From: UBA5069 sp964560495
Lineage (GTDB): Bacteria > Chloroflexota > Anaerolineae > Caldilineales > Caldilineaceae
Reading direction: 5' to 3'
Length of the DNA: 64,000 nt
NCBI GenBank assembly: GCA_964560495.1
Contig: CAZLMM010000012.1
Span: forward strand, 51,574-115,573
Every line of letters starts with the position of its first letter. Within the stretch, counting starts at the first letter, position 1. Made by a program: the position numbers and the translations under genes. Positions 35,406 to 46,500 of this stretch are shown piece after piece. The notes beneath the pieces are model-generated. The model made no database searches and had not been told where the DNA came from. It was given only the letters and a program-made list of their open reading frames with translations.

Positions 35406-37918
35406 ATGTTTCCCGCTGCTGCGCGAGTTCGCCCGTTCGTGCTCATCATCGCCGCCGTGTTGACCGGCGGCCTGCTCCTGCTGCTGCGCGAGCCGACCAA
35501 TACGAGTCACGCAGCGTTCTCGCCCCTGCCCACCATCACGCCTGTTTGCCTGCCGCTGCTGGGCGGCGACCTCAGCCTGACCGACGCCGGTTATGCGCTC
35601 AACAGCGACGGCAGCGCCACGCTCGGTTTGGGTCTGCAAAACTAGGACGTTGTCGACCTGACCCGCATCAGCTTCGGCGCCGCCGGTTGGACCCCACTCG
35701 CTCCCGCCCACGATGCGGTCATCGCCGGGCTGTTGGGCGATCACCTGATTTCCTGGTATGCGCCTGGCGGTCGTCTGGACTTCACGCCGCTGTTCGGCGG
35801 CTACAGACTGGGCGCAAGCGAGCGGTTCAGCTTCACGGTGCGTGGAACCAGGGATTGCCTGTTCCCATGACCGAAACGGTTGTCTCGTCCCTGGCATTCA
35901 AACCTGGGCTGCTGATGCCTGCTGCTGCGCCGCTTGCCCAGAGCGGAGAAGGTTGGGTCTCCATGTTCAGCGAAGATTTCACAGGTCTTTTTCCTGCAAA
36001 CGGACAGCACGGGGACTGTCAATTTGCCCTACTGGCCGCAGAGTCGATCTCGAATACAGCAGTGACAGACTATCAATGGGGTAAGAACGATTACCGTTAC
36101 TACCAGGTGGACAAAGATGATACTCGTACAGGCGCGGCGTGGACGTTTGCCGGCGGAACCGATGGAGGAAGCCAGCACCCTGGCTCCGAAACCTATCCAG
36201 ATAACCGCAGAACTTTCATGATCTGCACCTTTTCGGGACTGACTAATGCGTCGCTCAAGAACGTGATGGCCGAGTTCATACTCTGGTTGGACAAAGGCGA
36301 TCCTTTCACCGACAACACCCATCTGGGCGACTATTTCTTCATGGGGTTCAACACCGGAGAAGCAACTTTCCGTGGTTATCGCTGGTACAGCACACCGTTC
36401 GACTCAGACACGAATGAGTACCAATGGGAGCGTTATCGCTTTTTCTATCCCGGATTGGCCGAAAGAGTGAAACAGAACAGCGGCGTCTTGAAGATCGCAT
36501 GGGTGTTCAACAGCGACGCAAATCGAATTTCGACAGCACGCGGCGCCTGGTTGGATAATTTGATGGTCGAGCGTTACATTCAGCCCCAGACCAGTGTGAA
36601 TTGCCAAACGCTGATCACCACCACGCAAGAAACCATGATCCATGTGCCTGGCGCGCCGGAACCTGGGCTGGTCAGCAAGGGGATGATCCTGCCCCCGAAT
36701 AGCAAGGACAACTCCTGGAAATATGGTCTTGACCCGGCCTTGTTCGAGCGGCTGGATGAGTCGAACACGCACTGGGTGCGGATCGAATTCATTGCCCAGC
36801 CCAGCGCATTCCGCCGGCTGCAAGAAAACATCACCGTTCCGGGAACAATCGACCTGAGGCATTATGATCGACTGATCGACGGCTTGTGCGCCAAGAAGAT
36901 CGCCACGCTTGGTCTGCTTTCCTATCAGATGTTGGCCGACAAGAGTTGGGAGCGGCCGGATGGTGAGGGGGAGATCACGGTTTCATATTTGAATGCCTTT
37001 ACCAAAACGACCGCAGTGTTGGTCGATTACTTTGAGGATCGCATCCGCGCCTGGGAGGTATGGAATGAGCCAGACTATAATCCCACCGGTTTGGCAGCAC
37101 GTGATTTCGCCAGGTTGTTGATCGGCGTCGAGCCAGTGATTGCGGCGGTCCATGACAGCCTGGTCTCTGGTGGTTTGGGCAATGTCGATAACAGCGCTCA
37201 GCAATTCATGGATGCCTTCTACATTGGAATGGGAACAGAAGGCGCTCTCGTTTCACCCTTCGATGTTTTTGGGCTTCACGTCTATCCATCCTATGATTAC
37301 GTGGATGGTCAGGGCAAATTGTTGCTGAATCCTCAACTCCACTGGCGCGCAAAGTCACCCACTATCTTTGTCGACGCACAACGAATCTTGCAGGGGAACA
37401 ACAGCCTGAGCAGAAACGATAGCGACAAGGACATCTGGCTGACCGAATTTGGCTGGAACAGCGCCAAAGGCTCGGAGCAGGACATCAAGAACGAGTGTCC
37501 CAATCAGGAGGCTCAGTGGGTGACGAAGGACGAACAAGCGATCTACCTGGGCTCTGCTTTCGACATCTTGTTCAAGGAGACAGCCTGGCCCGGAACCACC
37601 CGACCTTCTATCACCAAGGCGTTCTGGTATCAATATCATGACACGGCCAGTTGGCGACCCAGGAGCGATTGTTTCTCCAGCGTGGCGTCGGCTGAGTCGC
37701 CTTCGTGGTGGGTGTCGGAATATCGGCGCGGCGTCTATCCGGCGGCGGAAGATGATACCCTGGTGAACTGGTGGTTTGGCCTGTATGACGGCAATCTGGA
37801 CCCCAATCTGTCGTTGTGTCCGTTCAAGGTCTATCCAGAATGGACGACGTGCTACACGTTCGATGCTTTCGTCTATCTACCCGCAGTCAGCAATCAGCAG
37901 ACGACAACTGGACAATGA
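35406..37918 (+). pseudogene. Disrupted secreted glycosidase (GH39-like), with nonsense codon and frameshift
   Basis: The signal-peptide ORF begins at ATG 35406 and encodes a hydrophobic leader, then family-like sequence to an in-frame TAG at 35643-35645. The same frame stays open with plausible coding sequence (DVVDLTRISFGAAGWTP, GGYRLGASERFSF) to about 35866, where it ends, and the coding continues in the other frame as NQGLPVPMTETVV. The frame then runs to 37918. It encodes a glycosidase-like domain with WEVWNEPDYNPTG and WLTEFGWNS as likely acid/base and nucleophile. The protein ends in FVYLPAVSNQQTTTGQ, with the YLP motif near the end. If transcribed, a downstream start near 35869 could give a truncated cytoplasmic product. 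Confidence 0.72.
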
Positions 37919-37965
37919 CCAGAAGCAGACCTCCGGTCTGACTGGCTGTCATCGAATGAAGGTGA

Positions 37966-37998
37966 GCGGCCATGCTATGATTGCTGTGGCATGGCCGC
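37966..37998 (+). terminator. Hairpin after the disrupted glycosidase gene
   Basis: A perfect 10 bp stem (37966-37975 with 37989-37998) around a 13-base loop lies 47 bases after the stop. A smaller 6 bp hairpin sits just before it at 37926-37940. No T-run follows, so it may be an inverted repeat rather than a Rho-independent terminator. Confidence 0.4.
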
Positions 37999-38087
37999 GA
38001 CCGGTTCAGTGAATCCACCTGTTCCGTCCATTTGCATCTATCCATTGCTGCACCGAGAAGGCAGCCTTTTCGAAAGGTAAGGCGAGC

Positions 38088-39317
38088 ATGTCTGGAGTTC
38101 CATTTCGCTCATTGACGTTACAGATTGCCGTGATGTTCTTCTTGCTCGGCTTGCTCGTGCTGGGCATGAGCGCCTGTTCGGTCTTTGCCAGACCGCGCTC
38201 GCCGACACAAGAGTTGCCCAGCCTGCAGGGAATCTTTCCCTTTGAGCATCCTTACCAAGTCCCAGAGTTTGTTACTGTCGTCCCAGGAGGATATGCCTAC
38301 TTCGCAACCGTATATGGCGCAATTATTGTATTGGACGGCACGGAACTGGTCACTGTCATACCACTGCCGCCAGGCGAATCGTCGGCTGGCTATTATCAGG
38401 GGCCGGCCATTCATCCGCAGACCAATGTAGGCTATCTGGCAAATGGACACACTGACAATCTGTATGTCATTCAGGGAACTGAAATCATCACGATCTTGCG
38501 CAACATAGGCGATGGGCCTCACGCAGTCGGCGTCAACTCCAACTCTGGCCTGGTCTATGTCGGCCACAGCTTCGACCCTTTGGGGGTCACGGTGTTGGAG
38601 GGTACAGAAATCATCACCAGACTGGCTACCAGTTTCGTCGAGGTCATCACACCAGACCCCAACAACTCGAAGGTCTACGTCGGCCAGGCAATCACTCGAA
38701 ATTCGCCTCGAAAAGAACAGGGGTTGCTGGCTATAGTCGACGCCACAACGTTGCTGACGCTGACAAACCTCAATTACGAGCAAGACATTCCAGATTATCT
38801 TGGCGGCGAGATCAACAACATCGCTGTCGACCGCAACTCGGGCGAAGTCTACATGATTCGCAACCTGGGAACGGTCGTCTACATGCACGACGGCCAGGTC
38901 AAGTCCATCAAACTGGGCGCCATGGGCTACACCGGTCTGCACGACATTGCCATCGACCCTCATCGCGGGTTGGCCTATGTCAGCAGTTGGGGAGACCCCT
39001 ACAGCCATGTCGTGGTGCTTCAGCAGGGCGAATTCCTGACAGCCCTGCGCGTCGGCAAAGACCCGCGCGCCGTCGTCTATGACGAAACCCACGACTATGT
39101 CTATGTAGCCAATCGCCTGGGGCACAGCTTCTCGGTCATTCGCAACACCGAGGTCATCAGCACCATCCAGGCGCGCGGCAATCCGTGGGACATCGACGTG
39201 GATGAGGAGCGCGGTTACATCTATTTCGCCAACCCTGACAGTCACAACATCACTGTTTTTGGCTTCGAGGAGGAGTTGCGCTCCTTCTGGGATTTCTTGC
39301 CATTCGTGAGCAGGTAG
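38088..39317 (+). CDS. YncE-like beta-propeller lipoprotein
   Basis: The 409-residue product has a signal peptide ending in a lipobox (LGMSAC, Cys30). The rest is made of repeats of about 45 residues that alternate a 'YVGH..'-type strand with a VLxGTEIIT-like turn: VLDGTELVTVIP, VIQGTEIITILR, VLEGTEIITRLA, VIRNTEVISTIQ. Seven such units are visible, which fits a seven-bladed propeller of the YncE type. Such proteins bind other proteins or polymers outside the membrane. The chain ends in DFLPFVSR, another example of the shared C-terminal motif. The upstream neighbour is the disrupted glycosidase. Confidence 0.85.
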   Translation: MSGVPFRSLTLQIAVMFFLLGLLVLGMSACSVFARPRSPTQELPSLQGIFPFEHPYQVPEFVTVVPGGYAYFATVYGAIIVLDGTELVTVIPLPPGESSAGYYQGPAIHPQTNVGYLANGHTDNLYVIQGTEIITILRNIGDGPHAVGVNSNSGLVYVGHSFDPLGVTVLEGTEIITRLATSFVEVITPDPNNSKVYVGQAITRNSPRKEQGLLAIVDATTLLTLTNLNYEQDIPDYLGGEINNIAVDRNSGEVYMIRNLGTVVYMHDGQVKSIKLGAMGYTGLHDIAIDPHRGLAYVSSWGDPYSHVVVLQQGEFLTALRVGKDPRAVVYDETHDYVYVANRLGHSFSVIRNTEVISTIQARGNPWDIDVDEERGYIYFANPDSHNITVFGFEEELRSFWDFLPFVSR

Positions 39318-39370
39318 TCGCTCTCCTATCCCTCTGGCCGGTCGTGCTCATCGTTGTCGTCGTGCCAGCC

Positions 39371-39397
39371 GTAGGTGTGGTTGAGAATCGCACCTAC
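39371..39397. repeat. GTAGGTGCG-type inverted repeat, copy between propeller and M81 genes
   Basis: GTAGGTGTG (39371-39379) and CGCACCTAC (39389-39397) form a stem with one G-U-compatible change. The same core occurs at 63751-63775, 63861-63888 and, as a half element, at 35222-35237. Confidence 0.6.
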
Positions 39398-39444
39398 GAA
39401 CCGGTGAACAGCAGCCGTCATTATCAATTTTCAGGGAGATCCAT

Positions 39445-40899
39445 ATGCGCATTTTTGCCGCCGGCATTGTGACCGAAACCAATACCTTTTCGCCCATGCC
39501 CACCGGGTTGGGCAACTTTCATGTGGTGCGCAGCGCCGACTACACGCCGGGCGCAGGCTTCGGCACGACCGAAATCGACGAGCTCCATCGGCTGACCATT
39601 GCGGCCGGAGGCGAGTTCATCCTGAGCCTGACTGCATTTGCCGAGCCGGCCGGCGTCACCGTGCGCCGCGCCTACGAGCAGTTGCGCAGCGAGGTGTTGG
39701 CCGATCTGCGAGCCGCGCTGCCCGTGGATATCGTCTTTCTGCCGCTCCACGGCGCGATGGTGGCTGAAGGCTATGACGACTGCGAGGGCGATCTCATCGA
39801 GCGGGTGCGCGCCATCGTCGGCCCCCACGTGGTGATCGGCGTGGAGCTTGACTTGCACTGCCACCTCACCCAGCGTATGGTGGACGCCGCCGACCTGATC
39901 GTCATTTACAAAGAATATCCCCACACCGATATGGCCGATCGCGCCCACGATCTTTTCGACCTGGCGGTCGCGACGCGCCAGGGGCGCATCAAGCCCAAGA
40001 TGGCGCTCTTCGACTGCCGCATGATCGGCATGTATCTGACGCCCTACGAACCCATGCGCAGCTTTGTCGATGCCATATACGCCGCAGAAGGCAAAGACGG
40101 TGTGCTCTCGCTCTCGCTGGCCCACTGCTTTCCCTGGGGTGATGTCCCAGACTGCGGCGCCCGCATGTTGGCCATCACAGACGGCGACCCGGCCCAGGCC
40201 CAGGCTGTGGCCGAGGAGTGGGGGCGTCGCTTCTATGCCTTGCGCCGCGAGGTGACCGTCCGTCCGCTGACGCTGGAACAAGCGTTGGACCGTGCGCTGA
40301 CCAGCAACCGCATGCCTGTGGTCATCGCCGACCAGTCGGATAACGCTGGCGGGGGCGCGCCGAGCGATTCGACGTTTGTGCTGCGGGCCTTGTTGGAACG
40401 GGGCGTCGCCAACGCTGGCGTCGCCATGATTTGGGATCCCATCGTGGTGCAATTGGCCCAGGCGGCTGGCGTGGGCGCCATTTTGCGGGTGCGGTTGGGC
40501 GGCAAGCTCGGCCCCATGTCGGGCGACCCCTTGGACCTGACCGTCGTCGTGATTGGGCTGATCGACAATATGGTGCAGGAGTGGCCCCAGCAAGGCGATC
40601 CGGTGCGCGTGTCGTGCGGTGATGCGGCTGCGTTGCGCTGCAATGGCATTGACATCATCGTCAACAGTCGGCGCGGCCAGGTCTTCAGTCCACAGGTCTT
40701 CAGCAACTTTGGCATCGACCCGACGACTCGCCGTGTGCTTGTCGTCAAATCCACCCAACACTTCTATGCTGGCTTTGCGCCCATCGCTGGCGAAATCCTT
40801 TACATGGCCGCGCCCGGCGCCATCGCGCCCATCTTCACCGAGATTCCCTACACCCGGATCGATTTTCACAAGTACCCGTGGGTGGAGGACGCGTTTTGA
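39445..40899 (+). CDS. M81 family (MlrC-like) metallopeptidase
   Basis: The 484-residue product starts with MRIFAAGIVTETNTFSPMPTG, the typical opening of the MlrC/M81 family, after CAGGGAGATCCAT. Other hallmarks are FLPLHGAMVAEGYDD, GVELDLHCHLT, KEYPHTDMADRA and DQSDNAGGGAPSDST. MlrC of microcystin degraders opens the linear peptide in the last step; most homologues have unknown small substrates and often lie near transporters. No transporter is present here. The histidines in LHGAM, LDLHCH and YPHTD are likely zinc ligands by family comparison. Confidence 0.9.
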   Translation: MRIFAAGIVTETNTFSPMPTGLGNFHVVRSADYTPGAGFGTTEIDELHRLTIAAGGEFILSLTAFAEPAGVTVRRAYEQLRSEVLADLRAALPVDIVFLPLHGAMVAEGYDDCEGDLIERVRAIVGPHVVIGVELDLHCHLTQRMVDAADLIVIYKEYPHTDMADRAHDLFDLAVATRQGRIKPKMALFDCRMIGMYLTPYEPMRSFVDAIYAAEGKDGVLSLSLAHCFPWGDVPDCGARMLAITDGDPAQAQAVAEEWGRRFYALRREVTVRPLTLEQALDRALTSNRMPVVIADQSDNAGGGAPSDSTFVLRALLERGVANAGVAMIWDPIVVQLAQAAGVGAILRVRLGGKLGPMSGDPLDLTVVVIGLIDNMVQEWPQQGDPVRVSCGDAAALRCNGIDIIVNSRRGQVFSPQVFSNFGIDPTTRRVLVVKSTQHFYAGFAPIAGEILYMAAPGAIAPIFTEIPYTRIDFHKYPWVEDAF

Positions 40900-40939
40900 C
40901 TGAGCGGTAGGGAACTGTAGATGGTCTGCGAGGTTCTCC

Positions 40940-41662
40940 TCAGACCGCCCTGCCGTCTCCTGGGGGAGGGGGCACGATCTTTTGCTGCAAGGCGATCACG
41001 ACCGCCTCTGTGCGATTGCTGGCGCGCAACTTGGAAAGGATGCTGCTCACGTGGAATTTGACCGTGGAGCGGCTCACCACCAATTGTTCGGCGATCTGGG
41101 CGTTGTTCAGCCCGATCACCATCAACGCCAGCACTTCGCGTTCCCGTTCGGTGAGATCGTGGCCTGGCGGAGGCGTGCGTCCGAAGGTGGCGCTGTGGAT
41201 GAGCGCATGGGTGGCCTCGGGGGCCAGCGTAGGTCGACCCGCGTGGGCGGCGCGAATCGCGTCGGCCAATTGGTCTGCGGAGACATTTTTCAGCAAGTAG
41301 CCGATTGCGCCGGCCCGCAGCGCTTCTTGCACCGTCTCTTCTTCCTTGAAACTGGTCAGGGCAATGACCTGCACGTGAGGATTGTCAGCGCGGATTTGGC
41401 GTGTGGCTGCAACGCCATCCATGTAGGGCATCATCAGATCCATCAGCACCACATCGGGCTGCACCCGCAGACACAGTCGCACGGCTTCTTCGCCATCCGC
41501 AGCCTCCCCCACCAGGTGGAGATCCTCAAAAGCCAGCAGAAATGCGACCAACCCACTACGCACCACCGCGTGATCGTCCACGAGAACGACGCGAATGGGC
41601 GGGCGCGGGTCAGGCAGAGACCGGGAGTCGGTTGCATTTGGCGTACTGAAACGGCGTGTCAT
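40940..41662 (-). CDS. LuxR/NarL-type response regulator
   Basis: The 240-residue product starts at ATG 41662 (MTRRFSTPN), 25 bases after the sensor kinase stop; a farther start overlaps the kinase gene. The receiver domain (about 25-145) has VVLVDDHAVVRSGL and the phospho-acceptor Asp in DVVLMDLMMPYMDG, then ALTSFKEEETVQEAL and YLLKNVSADQL. The C-terminal LuxR-type helix-turn-helix has LTEREREVLALMVIGLNNAQIA and STVKFHVSSILSKL (in short segments). It would be phosphorylated by the kinase encoded just upstream. Confidence 0.93.
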   Translation of the reverse strand: MTRRFSTPNATDSRSLPDPRPPIRVVLVDDHAVVRSGLVAFLLAFEDLHLVGEAADGEEAVRLCLRVQPDVVLMDLMMPYMDGVAATRQIRADNPHVQVIALTSFKEEETVQEALRAGAIGYLLKNVSADQLADAIRAAHAGRPTLAPEATHALIHSATFGRTPPPGHDLTEREREVLALMVIGLNNAQIAEQLVVSRSTVKFHVSSILSKLRASNRTEAVVIALQQKIVPPPPGDGRAV

Positions 41663-41687
41663 GGTCGGTGGTCGCTCGCGCTCGATC

Positions 41688-43325
41688 TCATGTGGGCTGC
41701 CGCCATGTGACGGTGATCTCTGCGCCGCAGCCGGGGGCGCTCTTGATGGCAAGCTCTGCCTGGATCGCATCGGACCGTTCTTGCATGATGGTCAACCCCA
41801 GATGTTGGGGCGTCACCTTCGTCGGCTCGAAGCCGCGCCCATCGTCACGGATGCTCAGGTAGAGTGAGCCGGTGCGTCGGCGCAGCGTCACGGCAGCATG
41901 GCTGGCTCGTGCGTGTTTGGTGACGTTGTTCAACGCCTCTTGGGCAATGTGGTAGAAGGCGATCTTGACGTCTGGCGGGATCGGCGCAGCGCCTTCGATG
42001 GCCAGCTCGATGGGGATACGCGCCCGCCCCACCGCCGCTTCTGTGAGCTGCCGCAGCAGTTCATTCAGATCGACCTCCACCAATGTGGCCGGGCGCAGTT
42101 CCAGGAGGAGTGTCCGCATTTCGGCCAACGCGCCGCGTGTCAGCTCGCGCAACTCGTCCAGTCGACGTTTGCTTTCAGTCCGATCTTTGTCCCAAATGCG
42201 GGGCAGCACTTCGGCGATCAGGCTGGCAGAGAACAGGGTCTGCGTCACAGAATCATGCAGGTCGCGGGCAATGCGGTTTCGTTCGGCGGTCACGGCAAGC
42301 TGTTCGGATTGCGCGCGCAGGCGTGCGTTTTCGATGGCGAGCTTTGTCTGTTCGCCAAACATGACTGCCAATTCCAATTCTTGAGATGAGAGGCGGCGAG
42401 GTTCGCGATAGTAGAACATCAGCCCGCCGTAGATTTCCTCCTTGAGCGCCAGCGGAATGACAAGTTGAGCGCCGTACAACTCGCCGGCGTCATCGGGTGC
42501 GCTGTCGGTCGCCGGCTCGCCGCCATTTACCCAAGAATAGTGCGCGGCGCCCGCGCTCAAATCGACGCCGTCCGTCCACGAGGGAATCTCGGCGCTGCGC
42601 AGACGGTCGCTCATATAGTCGCCGGGCAAGCCATAGCTCGCCAGCAGCGTGAATGTCTGCGGCGTGCTGGAAGGAGACCCCGCCGACCCATCGGGCGCAA
42701 ACGCTCCCCCATCGTCCTGCAGCCGATAGATGGCAGTCGCCTCGGCCTCCAACATGCGGCTGGCCTGAAACACAATCAAGTCCAGCACTTCCTGGAGTGG
42801 GCGATTCAGGTTGAGCAAGTTGATAATATCGCGCAGGCTGTTGGATACTCGCTGCCGGCGATCGATCTCGCGGGTGCGTTCGGCCACGCGACGCTCCAAC
42901 ATTTCCTCTGTTTGTTTACGCTTGCTGATGTCCGTGATCAGCGCAAAAATGAGCAGCTCGCTGTCAACCGTCAGGTGGCTCAGGCCCGCCTCCACAGGGA
43001 ACTCATCGCCATTTTTGCGCCGGGCAACCAGATCGATTCCCGACCCCATGGGGCGCACGCGCGGCGCCGATGCAAAGTCGAGCCGATGGCCGCGATGGTC
43101 TGCGTGGAAGCGTTCGGGCAGCAGCGTTTCCACCGGCTGCCCCAGCAGTTCCTCGCGACCATAGCCAAACATCTCCTCCGCCTTGGCATTGATGAAAATG
43201 ATTTCCCCAGGCGCATTCACCGCAACGATGGCCGCGGGCGTCGCCTCGAGCAATAGACGTAGATTCTGTTCACTCGCCCAATTGGGACGGAAGGGAGCGG
43301 ACGTGCTGATGTGATGTGGTGTCAT
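41688..43325 (-). CDS. PAS-GAF sensor histidine kinase, NarX/DegS type
   Basis: The 545-residue product has no membrane segment, so the sensor is cytoplasmic. Domains in order: PAS (about 20-130: LLEATPAAIVAVNAPGEI, MFGYGREELLGQPV), a linker with a coiled coil, a GAF domain (about 180-335), a HisKA_3 dimerisation domain with the phospho-accepting His in ERNRIARDLHDSVTQTLFS (about 355-365), and an HATPase domain (about 440-540: AQEALNNVTKHA, RDDGRGFEP). PAS and GAF domains commonly bind haem, flavin or small ligands. It overlaps no gene and precedes the response regulator in one operon. Confidence 0.93.
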   Translation of the reverse strand: MTPHHISTSAPFRPNWASEQNLRLLLEATPAAIVAVNAPGEIIFINAKAEEMFGYGREELLGQPVETLLPERFHADHRGHRLDFASAPRVRPMGSGIDLVARRKNGDEFPVEAGLSHLTVDSELLIFALITDISKRKQTEEMLERRVAERTREIDRRQRVSNSLRDIINLLNLNRPLQEVLDLIVFQASRMLEAEATAIYRLQDDGGAFAPDGSAGSPSSTPQTFTLLASYGLPGDYMSDRLRSAEIPSWTDGVDLSAGAAHYSWVNGGEPATDSAPDDAGELYGAQLVIPLALKEEIYGGLMFYYREPRRLSSQELELAVMFGEQTKLAIENARLRAQSEQLAVTAERNRIARDLHDSVTQTLFSASLIAEVLPRIWDKDRTESKRRLDELRELTRGALAEMRTLLLELRPATLVEVDLNELLRQLTEAAVGRARIPIELAIEGAAPIPPDVKIAFYHIAQEALNNVTKHARASHAAVTLRRRTGSLYLSIRDDGRGFEPTKVTPQHLGLTIMQERSDAIQAELAIKSAPGCGAEITVTWRQPT

Positions 43326-43388
43326 TGCTGCTCAATTGGCTGGACCGACTCTGTTCACAGTGCCATTCTACCTCATTCCAATCCGTTT

Positions 43389-43498
43389 GAGTGTATTCAA
43401 AAGGATGCGTTCAAAGTTCATTTGCTATAGGGGCCCGAACGGCGGTGAAGTCATCGTTTTGTAACAGCGGAGCTTCGCCGCCGCCGTTCAGGTTCCTA
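43389..43498. repeat. Degenerate relative of the 30789 MITE-like element
   Basis: GAGTGTATTCAAAAG at 43389-43403 resembles the left end of the element at 30789. The arms 43428-43445 and 43481-43498 form an imperfect 18 bp inverted repeat that shares GAACGGC/GCCGTTC with the arms at 30841-30891. The right terminal repeat was not found. The rest of the 270-bp gap shows no gene. Confidence 0.45.
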
Positions 43499-43595
43499 CG
43501 GAATGACCGATGATTTGGATTTCTCCACCAGGGATGCCTGGACCTGTGTGATATGATTGAATTCATTCATCTGAAATACAGAAGGCGGTGCATCC

Positions 43596-46500
43596 ATGTC
43601 AGAACCTGCTGCAACTCTCTACGCTTTGCTCATCGGCGTCAGCGCGTATCACCCCGCTGGCGGCGTGGCGTCCTTGCGCGGCAGCGCCAACGATGTCGTG
43701 GAAATGCAGCGCCTGCTTGTGGAGAAGTTCGGCGCACAGATTGGCAACATCGTCACGTTGGTGGATACGCAGGCGACCCACGCGGCAATCAAGCAGGCCA
43801 TACAGACTCACCTGATTGATCGCGCCGACGGGTGGCTGGCGACGCCGACGAATAACCCACCCACATTCCTGTTCTATTTCAGCGGACACGGATCGCAAGC
43901 GCGTGACTTGACGGGGCAGGAGCCAGACGGCATGGATGAGACCATCGTGCCCTACGACAGCCGCACGCCGGGCGTCTACGACATCCGCGACTGGGAGCTT
44001 GGCCAGATGGTCGAACGCCTCAGCGCTGCGACCAACAACGTTACTGTCATCCTCGACTGTTGCCACTCTGGCTCGGGCACGCGGCGAGTCGATCAAAGCC
44101 CCGTGCGCAGCTGTCCAGCGGACCTGCGTCCCCAGCCCTTCTACCGACCGTTCGAGAGTGGTCAACGCGCCATCAGCAGCGCTGGATGGGAATTGGGCCG
44201 CAAACATGCCTTGGTTGCTGGCTGTCGCGATCGGGAGCTTGCCAACGAGATGGCGATTCTCGATGGCGAACGTGAAATCTGGCGGGGCGCGCTCAGCTAC
44301 TTTCTCCAACAGGAAGTGCAAAAGATGAATGTCGATGCGCCGCTCACTTGTCGAGAACTCGTCGAGCGGGTGCGCGCCCAGGTGACGCAGCGCTTCAGCA
44401 CCCAGACGCCCCAGTGCGAGGGGGATGTTGACCGTGAGTTTCTTAGCGGGCTGCGTCCTGTGCGCGACCGATTCTTTACTGTGGTGGAAGAGAGCGCCGG
44501 ACTCTTCTGGTTGGATGCTGGGATCGCCCAGGGCGTTCGCACCGGCGCTATCTTCTCTGTCTTTGCGCCCCATACGCGCACCCTTGCCGACGCAGGCGAA
44601 CCACTGGCCCGGCTACAAGTGGTGGAGGAGCGCATCTCCCGCAGCGGGTGCCGCAGGATTGGCGGCGACGAAATCTCCCTCCTCTGGGGCCGTGCGACGA
44701 TGGTCGCGGCGGGTCTTGGCAGTCTCGTGCGCACTGTTCATCTGGATATCAGCGACGCGTCTCTGAAAGGGAGCCTACTCCGCCGTCTCGCACCCCTGCC
44801 CAGAGGCGACGTCCGGGTGGATGTCTCTCCCTTTGTGCGGGTCGTGGAGACCCACGCCGAGCTCACTGTAATGCTGCGAGACGGGCAGTTGGCGCTTCTT
44901 GCTTCCACGGGCGCACTGCCCCCGGTTTCGGCTGCCGCGGGCGATGTGGAAAGCATCGCGCTTGCCCTCGCCCATGTTGCCCGTTTCCTCAATGTCATGG
45001 ATCTCAAGAACGATGCGCCAAACTCCGGTCTGGCTGGCATGGCGACGCTGGAGTTGCAGCGGCTGGTTGTGGATGCCCAGGCGCAACGAGCTACGTCGAC
45101 GCCGATCGTCCCCCAACCTGGCGGCGAGATCGTGGTGGAGAGTGGTGAGCGTATCGTCCTGGAGATGCGCAATCGCGCAGGCCAGCCGCTTCACATTGGC
45201 CTGTTTGGCTTTGGAGCTGGTTTCGAGGTCTTCAAACTCTTTCCGCGGGGCGCAGGCAGCCAGGAAGCGTTGCCCGCCGGTCGCGCCCACTGGTTTGGGC
45301 GTTCTCTGCGCAGGGGCGAACAGCTTGAGGTCTTCCTGCCGCCCGGCGTCAACGAGACCCGTGACGTTTACAAGCTCATTGCCAGCGTCGAGGAGATCAA
45401 CTTCGATCTGTTGGTGCAGGGGCCGTTGGGTTCACCCATCACTGCGCCCAAGTCGGTGATCGGCGTTGCAGGCCAGGCGCCATCGGCGCTCGACCTACTG
45501 CTTGCGCAGACGGCTGGCCTGATTGGGCGCAAGGACGCCTTGCCTCCTGCTGCCGATGTCTGGACGACAGCCGAGCTGGTGATGCACACCGTCGCCCCTT
45601 TGGCCGATGCAACGCAAGCACTGGTCGGCGGTCAGGTCACACAGTTTGCGGCCTTTTCAATCAGCTTTGCGCCTCCATCCGGGTGTGACGGGCAGGTGCG
45701 CGTCCTCACCCAACGCCAGGTGCACTATTTTGCCGGCGATGCTCGCGCGCTTCAGCCTCCGCCAGGTCTTGCCGCGTTTCCTGAGCTGTTTCAACCCCTG
45801 GGCATCGGCCCTGCGGGTGCGTCTCAGGGCGCGCTCATCGAATTCGTGCTGAACGAGGCAGCGCGGCGGTGCATTTCGCCAGAGACGCCGCTCCTCCTTG
45901 AGCTGGGCTGGGCGCTGGCGGCTGATACAGCCGGCGTGATTGCCCTGGCCTGGGACGGCGCAACCTTCTTCCCCGTCGGGCGCGCTGTGGGCCCGGCGCG
46001 CTCCCTCGCCCTCGAATGGCTTCAACAGCCCGACTCGGCAGGAGGGATAGAGATGAGAAGTGGGTCCAAAGGCGCGCCTGTGGTCAGAGTTTTCCTCTAT
46101 CGATTGCTCACTGCGCGCCTACCGGACCGTGGCCTGCACACCGTTCGGCTGCTGCCTGTTGGAACTGGGCCCGACCCAGAGAGTGTGGAGATACGGCTCG
46201 CCGCAGGCCGCCAACTCGCCTACGAATCGGTGCAAGCGACCGCTTTTCAGGCGCATCAGCGCATCGCCCTGGTCGCGCCCGATTTTGGCGCGGAGTCGTC
46301 CGAATTGGTGGGGTGGCTCTTGAGCGGGGGCGCGCCAACCTATGACCATGTGCTCGCTTTCGATGACGAAACGACCGGTGTGATAGAGAATGCGATACGG
46401 TTGCTCGACGCGTTACGCGCTTTGCGGCTGGATAAGACGCCGGGCCTGCGTGTCGATCTCTTTGCCCAGGGCATGGGGGCGTTGCTTGCGCGTAGTCTCA

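Noticed and set aside
38118..39245. Long antisense open frame opposite the propeller gene
   Set aside because: It mirrors the repeat structure of the real gene and has no motif or ribosome site of its own.
39424..40869. Long antisense open frame of 481 codons opposite the M81 gene
   Set aside because: It has no family-like sequence and His/Gly/Asp-rich composition typical of antisense frames in GC-rich DNA; the M81 frame has clear motifs.
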